64,000 bases of DNA from Verrucomicrobia bacterium LW23 (GTDB lineage Bacteria; Verrucomicrobiota; Verrucomicrobiia; Methylacidiphilales; UBA1321): the NCBI GenBank assembly GCA_003054695.1, contig QAZA01000011.1, positions 62,001 to 126,000 on the forward strand, written 5' to 3'. This document shows positions 50,603 to 59,655 of the stretch, one piece after another. The notes below the pieces were generated by a model that did not search any database, was not told the DNA's origin, and saw nothing but the letters and a program-made list of their open reading frames with translations. Numbering within the stretch: position 1 is the stretch's first letter; each line of letters begins with the position of its first letter. The translations under genes were made by a program, and so were the position numbers.

Positions 50603-52765
50603 TCAGATAAACCACTGGCTCGCCTCAAAGTCCGGCGTCGGCACGGCGAACTCCAGGGCGCCGCGTTCGGGGTAGCGTTCGCGCTGCAGGCCTTCTTCGT
50701 ACAGCTGGACGAAGAAGCTGACTTTGCCGCCCATTGTCCAGCGCAGCGCCTTGATGGGGATGCCGACGACCAGGAAGTGGTCGCGTTCGGCGATGACTTT
50801 GGCGTCCTCAATGACGGTGTATTTCACCGCGTCGGGGCTGTCTTCCAGGGTGGCGGCGTACTTGCCGTCGGGTTGCAGCTTCAGGTCCACGCGCGCGGCG
50901 TAGGGGGTGGTGAACTGCACGCCGATGTGGTTGGGCACGCCGGCGGTATCCAGGCGCAGGTAAAAGAGCTCGTTGTTGAAGCCGAAGAGGAGTTGCTGGC
51001 CCATGCGGTCGGCCTGGAACATGGCCGTCTGCTGCTGCAGGATGTTGAGCAGGCCCGCGCCCACCCAGTCGTAATACGTTTGCAGCGAGCCCGTGAGCGG
51101 CGGGTGGATGTACCGGTGCGGGCTGGAGTAGCTGATCGCCTCGCTGGGCAGGCAGATGGGCAGCTCCAGGTTGGCCGGCGGGTGGTAGCCGAGGATGCGA
51201 TAGACGTTTTGCAGGTGCGTGCGGAAGAGCTCGTCGAAGAGAAAGTCGCACTCTGTCGTAAAGTCCGGGCCGTACCACCAGAACCAGTCGCTGCCCTCCG
51301 CGGCGTAAATCTCCCACCAGGCGGCTTCGGACTGCTCGGTTGTGACGGTGCCTTTGGCGATGGTATCCGTAAGGAACTTGCGCGTCTGGCCAATCAGCTC
51401 CCAGCCGCGGTTCTCCTCGGGGTCGCCGATCCAGATGTCGAAGTCGCTGTTGATCCACGAGCCGCTGTGCAGGCGCGTGCACTCCGCCACGGGCGGGAAC
51501 TCCGTGAAGTAATCCTTAAGCTTTTTGCTGCGAAGATGATGGCGCTCCGCAATGCCCTTGTAAAAGAGCGTGAGGAACTCCTCGCCGCTGTCCGCAAAGG
51601 CTTCCCAGGCGTTCTCGCCGTCCAGCGCCAGCAGCACGGCGCCGTGGCCTTTTTGCACTACGCCGGAGAGGTGATCGAGATTGTTGAGCAGGTAATCCGC
51701 GCTTTGCCGGGCGGGGTTGCGCGCGGCGTTAAAGCCGATGAAATCCGACAGCGGGCGCTCGCGGAAAATCGCGTTGACGTGCGCGCTGCCGTTGCGGATA
51801 CGCCAGCCCTGAAAAAGCTCCAGGTGATCGGCCGCGCGGCTGGCCCACACGGGGTCCTTCTCCAGGCTGCGGAACAGATTGCCCTCGTCCGTGCAAAAGT
51901 ACTCAATGCCGGCCTCCTGAAACAGCGGAATCAGCTCCGGCGCCACGGAGCCCTCGCTGGGCCACAGGCCGGTGGCCTTGCGGCCAAACACGCGCTCGTG
52001 CAGCTCCTGGCTCAGCCGCAGATGGGCGCGCACGTCGTCCGGCGCGGTAAAGCGCATGGGCAGTGGGGAGTGCGGCTGACAGCGGCGCGCAAAGTCGGTA
52101 TCGTACACCAGCGGCATAATGGGGTGGAAGAACGGGGTCGTCGTCACCTCAATTTGCCCGCGCTCCTGCGCCTCGCGGTACAGGCCCAGGACGGTGCGCA
52201 GGATCTCCTTATGCACGTCCAGCAGGGCGGTTTTCTGCTGCTCGGTAAAGTCGCGGCCCTGCTTCTTAAGCTCGGCAATGAGGGGGTAGCGGCGCTCGGC
52301 GGAGAAGCCGCACCAGGCCAGGTTGTACCACACCTGCAGGTCCCTGAAGTCTTGCTCCGTAAACAGATGCACGGTTTCCGGCATCGTCTTCTCGGTCCAG
52401 TCAAAGCCGCGCAGGTTCAGCAAATCCCAGTAGCGCGGGTAGGGCTTGATGCAGCTCTCCCAGTTGACTTTGAAGAAGTTCTCCAGCACGCGGATTTTCT
52501 CGTCCACGTGCAGCTCCCACGCCGGCTTGCGGCTCCAGCTCTCCCACAGGTCCAGCACTTCGTCGTTGGCCAGCTCCTCAATCTGCTTCACCAGCACGGG
52601 GGTGAAGTTGAAGTTGACGCGAACTTCCGGCACCTTCAGCAAAAGGTCAATCATGTCCAGGTAGCCTTTAACGGCGTGCAGGCGCACCCAGGGCATCAGG
52701 GCCGTCTTCGTCAGCGGGTTGACGTAGTACGGCTGGTGCATGTGCCAGAGAATAAGGACGTTCAT
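50603..52765 (-). CDS. GH57 glycoside hydrolase (amylase/glucanotransferase type)
   Basis: The 720-residue enzyme starts at the ATG at 52765, giving the family start VLILWHMHQPYY with His8 and His10. The nucleophile motif is GLWPSEGS with Glu271, and a conserved acid/base Asp382 lies in LDGENAWE. GH57 enzymes act on alpha-glucans such as starch and glycogen. It is cytoplasmic (no signal). The C-terminal third has beta-domains. It lies 103 bases downstream of the GalT-type gene on the same strand, so a glycogen or maltodextrin role for the pair is likely. Confidence 0.9.
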   Translation of the reverse strand: MNVLILWHMHQPYYVNPLTKTALMPWVRLHAVKGYLDMIDLLLKVPEVRVNFNFTPVLVKQIEELANDEVLDLWESWSRKPAWELHVDEKIRVLENFFKVNWESCIKPYPRYWDLLNLRGFDWTEKTMPETVHLFTEQDFRDLQVWYNLAWCGFSAERRYPLIAELKKQGRDFTEQQKTALLDVHKEILRTVLGLYREAQERGQIEVTTTPFFHPIMPLVYDTDFARRCQPHSPLPMRFTAPDDVRAHLRLSQELHERVFGRKATGLWPSEGSVAPELIPLFQEAGIEYFCTDEGNLFRSLEKDPVWASRAADHLELFQGWRIRNGSAHVNAIFRERPLSDFIGFNAARNPARQSADYLLNNLDHLSGVVQKGHGAVLLALDGENAWEAFADSGEEFLTLFYKGIAERHHLRSKKLKDYFTEFPPVAECTRLHSGSWINSDFDIWIGDPEENRGWELIGQTRKFLTDTIAKGTVTTEQSEAAWWEIYAAEGSDWFWWYGPDFTTECDFLFDELFRTHLQNVYRILGYHPPANLELPICLPSEAISYSSPHRYIHPPLTGSLQTYYDWVGAGLLNILQQQTAMFQADRMGQQLLFGFNNELFYLRLDTAGVPNHIGVQFTTPYAARVDLKLQPDGKYAATLEDSPDAVKYTVIEDAKVIAERDHFLVVGIPIKALRWTMGGKVSFFVQLYEEGLQRERYPERGALEFAVPTPDFEASQWFI

Positions 52766-52814
52766 GCAGGGAAGAGGGGGAGAGGAAAAAGCTTGGGGAG
52801 TGAGGGACTTGCGT

Positions 52815-52838
52815 GGGGCCAGCGTGACGCTGGACCCC
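52815..52838. repeat. Short palindromic repeat, GGGTCCAGCG family
   Basis: CCAGCG (52819-52824) pairs with CGCTGG (52828-52833) around a TGA loop, extended by GGGG and CCCC with one bulge. On the plus strand it is followed by CTTTTT. It resembles a related palindrome within bioD at 55068-55084, which also has GGTCCAGCG. It lies between two minus-strand genes, so the T-run is on the wrong strand for their termination. Confidence 0.55.
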
Positions 52839-52868
52839 GTCTTTTTGGGGGGATCGGATCCTCGGTTT

Positions 52869-53885
52869 TTAGAGCCGGATCTGCCGCAGGTACTGTGCCG
52901 CTTCTTCCGGCAAAGTGGTGTTGATGAAGAAACCGGTGCCGAACTCAAAACCGGCGATGCCCGTCAGGCGCGGCAAAATCTCAATGTGCCAGCGGAAGTC
53001 AAAGTCGATCGTCGACCAGTAATTCTTGCGCGGGCGGCGAACCGGGGCGGTAAACACCACCATGTTGTAGTTGGGTGTGCCAAGGGCCACTTTCAGGCGG
53101 CTCAGCGCGTTCTTTACGGCGTCCGCCAGCAGCACCATCTCGTGCCCGTCCACGCTGTGAAAATCCGGCGACTGACGGCGCGGATAGATGGAAAGCTCAA
53201 AGGGAAAACGGCTTGCGAAGGGACAGAACACCACAAAGCCCTGGTTCTCGTACACAATGCGCTCCTGGTTCTTCACCTCGTTGCGCAGAATGTCCTCAAA
53301 GATGTTGCGGTCCTTCTCCTCAAAGTATCTCAGCGCAATCTGCAGCTTGTGCTTAATCTGCATCGGCACCACCGGCAGCGCCATCAGCTGCGAGTGCGCA
53401 TGTGCCACGGAGGCCCCCGCCTGCGGTCCTACGTTCTTGAACATCAACAGGTAATGAAAGCGCGAGTCCTTCATCAGGTCGAGCGTGCGATGTCGAAACG
53501 CCTGGAACACGTCCGCCACGCCCTCCAGCGACTGATCCTCCAGCGCCAGCGTCGGGTCCGGCGTCTCAATAATCACCTCATGCGCGCCAATGCCGTTCAG
53601 GCGATCATAAAAGCCCACCGCCTCGGGGTTCAGCTCCCCCTCAATGCGCAGCGCCGGGTAGCGATTCGGCACCACGCGCACCTTCCAGCCCGGCGTGTTG
53701 GGTGTGCTGCCATTGGGCCGCACCGCATACACCTCGCCCGGCGTCAGCCGCTCGTTACCGGCAGAAAATGCATCTACTTTAGGCAGAGAGGTTTCCGGCC
53801 CTTCAAAATCAATAGGGCGCTGCTTGCGTTCCGGGGCGAAAACGACCCAGCGTCCAACTAACGGGTCTTTACGGAGTTCAGGCAT
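52869..53885 (-). CDS. galT: Galactose-1-phosphate uridylyltransferase-type enzyme
   Basis: The 338-residue protein starts at the ATG at 53885. Its N-terminus LRKDPLVGRWVVFAPER and segments RVVPNRYPAL and HEVIIETP are typical of GalT. The active-site motif is HAHSQ (162-166), where the classical form is HPHxQ; the two His and the Gln are kept and the Pro is replaced. It transfers UMP between UDP-glucose and a sugar phosphate. Given the GH57 neighbour, a broader nucleotidyltransferase role in glycogen metabolism is also possible. Confidence 0.82.
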   Translation of the reverse strand: MPELRKDPLVGRWVVFAPERKQRPIDFEGPETSLPKVDAFSAGNERLTPGEVYAVRPNGSTPNTPGWKVRVVPNRYPALRIEGELNPEAVGFYDRLNGIGAHEVIIETPDPTLALEDQSLEGVADVFQAFRHRTLDLMKDSRFHYLLMFKNVGPQAGASVAHAHSQLMALPVVPMQIKHKLQIALRYFEEKDRNIFEDILRNEVKNQERIVYENQGFVVFCPFASRFPFELSIYPRRQSPDFHSVDGHEMVLLADAVKNALSRLKVALGTPNYNMVVFTAPVRRPRKNYWSTIDFDFRWHIEILPRLTGIAGFEFGTGFFINTTLPEEAAQYLRQIRL

Positions 53886-54426
53886 GGGAGGGAGAGAATA
53901 GGAGAGAGGCGGGCGCTGAAATGTACAGGTGGGCCCGCAAGAGCGGAAAGCAGCAGGCGCCGGGCCACAATTTTTGTGAAGCAAAAGCCGCCCGAAGGGA
54001 AGCACGAAGATCGCGCCGGGGGAAGAATCTGCGGAGGGCCTCAGAGCTTTGCTTTGTTTCTCAAAAATTCGATCTTCTTGAAGACAAGCTGGTTTGTTGG
54101 TAGTTTTCGCCCCTAAATGGAAATCAATACTTCCAAGGCGGTCTTTTATCACGATGGGCGATTCCCTCCCCAGACGCCGAGCAAATGAAGCCTCGCTTTT
54201 CCACATTGCTGTCCTCCAAATGGTCAGTACAGCCGTTGGATTTCGTATTCACATATCCGATATTTCTCCACAGCCGATTCACAAAAAGGGCGGGCATCCC
54301 CTCCGGCAGTGCGGCACGGTTTACAGGCATATTGCTGGAATCCGGGCTGTTACAATTGGTGCGGGAAGCTGCCGGGCGACAATCCGCCATTTATCGATTT
54401 GAACCTCTCATGGCGCTTGTGCGGGT
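53886..54426. other. Intergenic region before bioD
   Basis: These 541 bases contain no gene I can support. The part from about 54030 is AT-rich and contains short overlapping frames on both strands without motifs. Promoters for galT (leftward) and bioD (rightward) must lie here. No repeat of the long inverted type was found. Confidence 0.35.
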
Positions 54427-55236
54427 ATGATGCATATTTTTGTGACAGGCACCGATACGGACGTGGGCAAAACTTACTTTGGCGCTTGGCTTTTACGGCA
54501 GTGGCTGGCGGCGGAGAAAGGAGACGCCGCGGCTGGTCACTCCCTCGCCTTCAAGCCCATATGCAGCGGCGGGCGGGGGGACGCGGAGGCATATGCGGCG
54601 GTGCCGGGGCACGGGCTTTTGCTGGACGAGATTAATCCGCTGCACTTTCGCGAGCCGCTCAGCCCGCTGGCCGCGGCGGCCGTGGAGGGGCGCGAGGACG
54701 GGATGGACTTTGCAGACATCGTCCGCCTGAATGCTCATGTGGTGCGCGTCGCGGCGAAGCGCCAGGCGCAACGCGTTCTGGTGGAGGGAGTTGGCGGCTG
54801 GCTTGTGCCGCTGGGCAAGAATCCCACGCTGCTGGTGCGCGACTGGGCGCAGTCCCTCGGCTGGCCCGTGGTGGTAGTGGCGCGCGCCGGGCTGGGCACG
54901 CTCAATCACACGTTGCTTACTGTGGAAAGCATTCAGGCCGCGGGACTTACGTGTGCGGGCGTTGTGCTGAACGAAGGCGCGCCGGCTGCCGTCGGTGCTC
55001 CGAGCGTATCCACCCCCGCCCCGCAATCCCCAGCGACGGCCCCCGAAGGGCCGTCAGCACCAGGGGTCCAGCGCTCCGCGCTGGCGTCAGCTACCGGGGT
55101 GCAGCGCCCCGCGCTGCCTTCGGGTGTAAACGGCGCGATTCTCGTTGCCCTTACGGGGCTTCCCGTCTTTACCTTCCCGGCCGGCGCGGAAGGCGTCGGC
55201 CTCCTCCCGGTCTGGCTGTCGGGCAAACAGGCTTAG
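54427..55236 (+). CDS. bioD: Dethiobiotin synthetase with repeat-derived C-terminal extension
   Basis: The 269-residue enzyme has P-loop GTDTDVGKT at residues 8-16, the conserved FKPICSGG and VEGVGGWLVPL segments, and a VARAGLGTLNHTLLT motif, so it should make dethiobiotin from diaminopelargonate, CO2 and ATP. After GVVLNE (about residue 178) the protein leaves the family pattern for a Ser/Ala/Pro-rich stretch of about 50 residues containing two GVQR-AL motifs, encoded by palindromic repeats. It then resumes with ILVALTGLPVFTFP. It overlaps tsaD tail to tail by 150 bases. No other biotin gene is adjacent. Confidence 0.88.
   Translation: MMHIFVTGTDTDVGKTYFGAWLLRQWLAAEKGDAAAGHSLAFKPICSGGRGDAEAYAAVPGHGLLLDEINPLHFREPLSPLAAAAVEGREDGMDFADIVRLNAHVVRVAAKRQAQRVLVEGVGGWLVPLGKNPTLLVRDWAQSLGWPVVVVARAGLGTLNHTLLTVESIQAAGLTCAGVVLNEGAPAAVGAPSVSTPAPQSPATAPEGPSAPGVQRSALASATGVQRPALPSGVNGAILVALTGLPVFTFPAGAEGVGLLPVWLSGKQA
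55035..55117. repeat. Three tandem palindromes inside bioD and next to the tsaD stop
   Basis: GACGGCCC/GGGCCGTC (55035-55042 and 55048-55055), CCAGCG/CGCTGG (55068-55073 and 55079-55084) and GCAGCG/CGCTGC (55101-55106 and 55112-55117) form three consecutive hairpins with 5-base loops. They encode the odd Ser/Ala/Pro region of BioD in one direction and supply the end of tsaD in the other. Similarity to the palindrome at 52815 suggests a dispersed short repeat that can be inserted in frame. Confidence 0.7.
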
Positions 55237-56250
55237 GTTCGGGTCGATATCCGCCCGAATGCGCGGGTGGATGCCGGCGGCCAGCTTGCCACCGGCCACC
55301 GCCGCAATCATCGCCGCGTTGTCGGTGCAAATCGAAGCGTCGGCCAGCATCAGGTCCAGCCCCTGATGGCGGCACTCCTCCGCCAGGGCCTGGCGCAGTA
55401 CATTGTTGCACAGCACACCGCCGGCGGCCAGCACGCGGGGCACGCCCGTGCGCAGTGCGGCATCTACCGTTTTGCGCACAAGTACCTCCACCACAGCGGC
55501 CTGGAAGGATGCGCAGACATCGGCCAGCATGTTGCCGTCGGTCAGCACCTCCGGGTGGCGCTCCGCAAAATAACGCACGGCCGTCTTCAACCCGCTAAAG
55601 CTGAAGTTATAGTTGCCCGCCTGCATAAAGCTGCGGGGAAAATCATAGCGCGTGGGGTTGCCGTGGCGCGCCATCTTCTCCACCTCCGGCCCGCCCGGGT
55701 AGGGCAGGCCGAGCAGCTTGGCCACCTTGTCAAAGCACTCGCCCGCCGCGTCGTCGGCCGTGGCGCCGATGCGCTTGTAGTCGTCCCACGAGCGCACATG
55801 CACCAGTATCGAGTGCCCGCCACTTGCAATAAGCCCCAAAAACGGGAACGCCACCGGGCGGCGATGCGTGAGAAACGGCGAAAACAGGTGCGCCTCCAGG
55901 TGATTCACCCCGATGACGGGCTTGTCCGCCGCAATCGCAAACGCCCGCGCGTAGCTGTGGCCGATGAGTAGCGAGGCGGCCAGACCGGGCCCTTCCGTCA
56001 CGGCCACGGCGTCGATGAGTCGCGGTGTTAACTCGCAGTCCTGCAAGGCGTTATGCACAAGCCGGGGCAGGTTCAGCAGGTGCTCGCGCGTCGCAACCTC
56101 GGGCACCACTCCGCCGAAGGGCGCATGCCGGGCAATCTGGCTGGCAATGTGGTTGACAACGACGTAAAAGCTGCCGCTATACGGAGGATCCTCCTGCACA
56201 ATCGCGACGCTTGTTTCGTCGCACGAGGTTTCGATGCCAAGAATAACCAT
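55087..56250 (-). CDS. tsaD: tRNA N6-adenosine threonylcarbamoyltransferase
   Basis: The 387-residue protein begins LGIETSCDET, has metal-binding His in NHLEAH (about residue 116), a second motif GLIASGGHS, and the nucleotide-binding LAAGGVLCNN. TsaD transfers threonylcarbamoyl to A37 of tRNAs that read ANN codons, together with TsaB and TsaE. Family members are usually about 340 residues long; here about 35 extra basic residues follow LSLFARQPD, and these are encoded by sequence that overlaps bioD and the palindromic repeats. The tail is therefore probably a read-through extension. Confidence 0.93.
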   Translation of the reverse strand: MVILGIETSCDETSVAIVQEDPPYSGSFYVVVNHIASQIARHAPFGGVVPEVATREHLLNLPRLVHNALQDCELTPRLIDAVAVTEGPGLAASLLIGHSYARAFAIAADKPVIGVNHLEAHLFSPFLTHRRPVAFPFLGLIASGGHSILVHVRSWDDYKRIGATADDAAGECFDKVAKLLGLPYPGGPEVEKMARHGNPTRYDFPRSFMQAGNYNFSFSGLKTAVRYFAERHPEVLTDGNMLADVCASFQAAVVEVLVRKTVDAALRTGVPRVLAAGGVLCNNVLRQALAEECRHQGLDLMLADASICTDNAAMIAAVAGGKLAAGIHPRIRADIDPNLSLFARQPDREEADAFRAGREGKDGKPRKGNENRAVYTRRQRGALHPGS

Positions 56251-56355
56251 AGCTTGCAGGGGAGGAACGGACGCGATCGCGCTGTCCCGGACGTTTCTAT
56301 CATACCCCTGAATTAACCGAAGGCGAGCGCGAAATGATGTCGTAAAACAGCCGCC

Positions 56356-56952
56356 TCAATCGACCCGTGCGGCCGCCGCAGGGCGCTGGGAGGCCGGCAG
56401 CGCGCCATGCAACTGTACACCGGCGGCGGCTGGCGCCGCAGGGAGAACGGAGCCGGTGGAGCCGGGCAGCCACGTCAGTACCAGATTGTCGCGCAGCCAC
56501 TCCCGCACCACGGCACCGCCCAGGGTGGGGCGCCCCTGCACGGGCACCGCAAGCGCCGCGGATTGCAGGCGCGTGGCCTCGGCCAGCAGCGCCAGGGTGT
56601 GAAACGGCAGCGGCGCGGGGCGCTCGAACGCGAGGGTGCCGGACACGTGGGCCGGTTCCGCGGCCTCCGCAGGCTGGTTCAGCAGCAGCTCCGCACAAAA
56701 CGCGAACTCGCCCGGGCTGGGCAGGCGCGTGTCGCACGTCAGCCGCGCGGCAGGGTCGCCGGCGGCGGCGATGACGACCGGAGCGGCATCGGCGGACTGG
56801 CCGGAAGCGGCGGCGTTGCCGGGAAAAACAGCGCAAATCCAGGTGAGGCTAAGAAGGGTGAGCGTAGCCGCGCCCGCTATGGAAGCCAGTGTTTCAGCGG
56901 TCGCGTATCCCTTGCATGCACCGGATGTTGTGCGCCTGTTTTTCATCATCAT
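56356..56952 (-). CDS. Exported or membrane-anchored hypothetical protein
   Basis: The 198-residue protein has a hydrophobic segment around residues 24-45 that could be a signal or anchor. The rest is Ala/Pro-rich with two cysteines in the mature part (around residues 73 and 88). No family is recognised. It is transcribed away from the divergent amidase gene and shares a 382-base control region with it. A real gene is likely from codon usage and signal, but function is unknown. Confidence 0.5.
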   Translation of the reverse strand: MMMKNRRTTSGACKGYATAETLASIAGAATLTLLSLTWICAVFPGNAAASGQSADAAPVVIAAAGDPAARLTCDTRLPSPGEFAFCAELLLNQPAEAAEPAHVSGTLAFERPAPLPFHTLALLAEATRLQSAALAVPVQGRPTLGGAVVREWLRDNLVLTWLPGSTGSVLPAAPAAAGVQLHGALPASQRPAAAARVD

Positions 56953-57334
56953 CGTTTTGCCATCTTCCCGGTTAAATCTTTTCTACGCTGGCGGGGGTGA
57001 ACCTTAGAGAGGGGAAAAGAGTCATGTCAACACATGTCAACGACGGCAGAATTGGCCTTCTGGAAACACTGTGTGTCGATGTAACGTGCAGATAACATGT
57101 TGCGTAGTGTTTCCACGCAAAAAGATGTTGTTGAGATTTTTTGGCGGGAAAGGCTATGTTGTATACAAAAGTATTGAAATCACAAGGACTTTCGCACTTC
57201 CACCCATTTCCTCCTTTGCCCCGCTCAAAAGCATAACAGGCTGCCATTCGCACTGGCCACGCCATGAATGCACATGTATATTGCGCTGGCCGCGGCCGAC
57301 CCGTGCCCGCCCTGCCGACCGAACCACCCCGGCC
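56953..57334. promoter_or_regulatory. Divergent control region before the amidase
   Basis: No gene is supported in these 382 bases. It holds a direct repeat of ATGTCAAC at about 57023-57040 and a perfect 9-base inverted repeat GGAAACACT (57062-57070) / AGTGTTTCC (57106-57114). An AT-rich stretch around 57120-57170 is a likely promoter area. Confidence 0.35.
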
Positions 57335-59173
57335 ATGAGACGCCGCACCCTCTCCTCCCACATCTCCATCGCCGCCCTGCCCGCATTGTGCGGCGCCATT
57401 GCCCTGCTGGGCGGCGCCGGCGCGTGGATGTGCCGAAGCCACGCACAGGTCACGGGGCCCTCCACAAACACCCTGGCGACAAATACTTCCGCGGAAGCCA
57501 CGCCGTCCTCGTCCTCTCCCTCCACCCTGCGCTTCCCCGCGCCGGGCACCGCGCCCGCATCGCCCTCCGCCGGGGAAACGCGGCGCGCGGGCGGCGACGA
57601 CGCGGCGGCGAAACTCCCCGAAGCCGGCCGCTACACGCCCAAACTCTCCAGCCTGGCCACCGCGCCGGACTGGAAGCAGCTGGAACCCTACCAGCGCACG
57701 ATGACGCGCGAAGAATTTGTGCGCTGGATCGACCAGATTTACGCGCCCTCCGGCGCCTTCTGGCGCTACGCGGAGATCGACGCCAAAGCTGAAACGCTCA
57801 CCCTCTACGGCGAGGCCGGCCCGGCGCCCGCCACCAACGCGCCCGCCTCCGCGGCGGGGACGCCCCCTGCGACAAACCGCCCCGCTGAGGCCCCCTCCGC
57901 CCCGCCGGCGCCGCGCACGCGCCTGTTTACGCTTCATTTTGCGCGCGATGCCACCGATGTGCGGCCGCGGCCGGTGCACTTTCGCCCGGAGAAGGAGGCG
58001 CCATGGACGCTGCCGCCGCGAGACCCGGCGAAGCCGCTGGACGGCGTGCGTATCCTGTTGGACCCTGGGCACATCGGCGGCGACTGGGCGGGGATGGAAG
58101 AGCGCTTTTTTCAGCTTGGCGTTGGTAAGCCGGCGGTTGTGGAGGGCGACCTGACGTGGGACACCTGCTACCACGTGGAGCGCGAGCTGAAGGCGCTGGG
58201 CGCCGACGTGGCCTGGACAAAAGGCCGCGGCGAGCCCTCTACCCCACTGCGACCCAAAGACTTACGTGATGCGGCGATTAAGCTGATTGCCGACGGCAGT
58301 GGCTACTACCCCACGCCGCCCACCGCGCAGGATCTCGTCAAGCGCCTTAACCGCGAGGCTAACTCGCTTTTCTACCGCACGGCGGAGATCCGCGCGCGGG
58401 CCGTGCAAGTGCCTAAGTTTAAGCCGGATCTGATCATTTGCGTGCACTACAACGCCTCGCCCTGGGGCTATGAGCGGCGCGCGATGCTGAACGATGTGGA
58501 TCGGCTGGTCGTCTTTGTCAACGGCATGTACTCCCTGGGAGAGCTGGCGAATGACGACCAGAAGTTTGCGGTAATGTTCCGCGTGCTGGCCCGCATTACG
58601 CCACTGGAGCTCAATGTCTCGGACCGGGTCTCCGCCGAAATGGCAGCCTCGCTTGGCCTGCCGCCGGAGACGTACCGGGGCTCGCAAACGATGCGGCAGA
58701 TGGGGGCGAATCCGTACGTGTTTGCGCGTAACCTGCTGGCTAACAGGATCTTCGACGCACCCGTGGTGTATGTGGAAGGGCCGTACATGAACAGCAAGAC
58801 CTCCTACCCGCGTTTCGTCGCCGGCGACTATGAGGGCGAGCGCAAGATCGATGGCAAGATGGTGCCCAGCCTGCTGCGCGAGATGGCGCAGTGCATCACG
58901 CGCGGCGTCGTCCATTATTTTACCCAGCCGCCCCGCAACCTGGAGGGCAAAATCCCCCTGGCCGGCCCCTCCGACTGGCCCTGGCCGCCCACCACCAACG
59001 ATCTCGTGCCGGCCCCGCTCCCGCCGTTCCCACCGCCTCCGCCGCCCCGCCCCCCCAGCACCAATGCGCCTGCCACCCCACCTGCGCCCGCTGCCACCAA
59101 CGCGCCCCCGCCCGCCGAGACGCCACCCTGGTACGCCTGGCCCCCGCCGGCAGCCACCAACTTCGGGTTTTAA
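57335..59173 (+). CDS. Secreted N-acetylmuramoyl-L-alanine amidase (Amidase_3)
   Basis: The 612-residue protein starts at the ATG at 57335, which begins a signal peptide (about residues 1-36). A low-complexity Ala/Thr/Pro region follows. The amidase_3 zinc site has His246 in DPGHIGG, Glu270 in VVEGDLT and His371 in VHYNAS, with a further Glu in YVEGPYMN near the C-terminus. It cleaves the bond between muramic acid and the peptide during wall turnover or daughter-cell separation. The C-terminal 50 residues are a proline-rich tail. A perfect 46-base inverted repeat follows the gene. Confidence 0.88.
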   Translation: MRRRTLSSHISIAALPALCGAIALLGGAGAWMCRSHAQVTGPSTNTLATNTSAEATPSSSSPSTLRFPAPGTAPASPSAGETRRAGGDDAAAKLPEAGRYTPKLSSLATAPDWKQLEPYQRTMTREEFVRWIDQIYAPSGAFWRYAEIDAKAETLTLYGEAGPAPATNAPASAAGTPPATNRPAEAPSAPPAPRTRLFTLHFARDATDVRPRPVHFRPEKEAPWTLPPRDPAKPLDGVRILLDPGHIGGDWAGMEERFFQLGVGKPAVVEGDLTWDTCYHVERELKALGADVAWTKGRGEPSTPLRPKDLRDAAIKLIADGSGYYPTPPTAQDLVKRLNREANSLFYRTAEIRARAVQVPKFKPDLIICVHYNASPWGYERRAMLNDVDRLVVFVNGMYSLGELANDDQKFAVMFRVLARITPLELNVSDRVSAEMAASLGLPPETYRGSQTMRQMGANPYVFARNLLANRIFDAPVVYVEGPYMNSKTSYPRFVAGDYEGERKIDGKMVPSLLREMAQCITRGVVHYFTQPPRNLEGKIPLAGPSDWPWPPTTNDLVPAPLPPFPPPPPPRPPSTNAPATPPAPAATNAPPPAETPPWYAWPPPAATNFGF

Positions 59174-59313
59174 GTGGGAGCTGTAGACGCTTTTGGAAAG
59201 CAGTCGAAGGGATGCAGAGAAGAGGATCGGGGGACGAAAGGGCGAGGGTATTCTGGCGCGAATCTTGTATGCCAGTGGTATCTGTTAACTTATACGAGCC
59301 GTATATTCACTGT

Positions 59314-59441
59314 TTCCCCTCCGGCCCTTTGTGACTTCGTGTCTTGGTGGTTAACAATCCCCTGTCCCCAATTCCGCAGAGAATCGGAGAGGAGAGATTG
59401 TTAACCACCAAGACACGAAGTCACAAAGGGCCGGAGGGGAA
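59314..59441. repeat. Perfect 46-bp inverted repeat (copy E)
   Basis: Arms at 59314-59359 and 59396-59441 are perfectly complementary over 46 bases with a 36-base loop. The arms contain CCTCCGGCCCTTTGTG and CTTGGTGGTTAACAATC blocks, shared in part with the decayed element at 37863. The loop contains CCGCAGAG, also present in the loop at 40792-40830. It lies between convergent genes and is not followed by a T-run. Confidence 0.92.
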
Positions 59442-59571
59442 TGTAGCTAAAATGTCTCGGGAGACTATTCTACGTTCTAAATCTCCCCCTTTCATCCGCT
59501 CATTTCCCTGTCTGTTTCCCCATTCGTCTGCTTTCCGTGGTTAAACGCCCTGGCTCCATGTGCCGGGCGTC

Positions 59572-59610
59572 AAAAAAATGGCCCGCCCCGAATTGCTCCG
59601 AGGCGGGCCT
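59572..59610 (-). terminator. Rho-independent terminator of the barrel gene
   Basis: On the minus strand GGCCCGCC (59609-59602) pairs with GGCGGGCC (59587-59580) around a 14-base loop, followed by A and seven T. It lies 45 bases after the barrel stop codon, which is a textbook layout. Confidence 0.85.
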
Positions 59611-59655
59611 GGCTTTTATGAGGATGCTAAGCTTCTGTGGGGGAAGCGCTTCCGC

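Noticed and set aside
54124-54390. Small gene before bioD
   Set aside because: Overlapping frames exist on both strands, none has a ribosome-binding site or recognisable motif.
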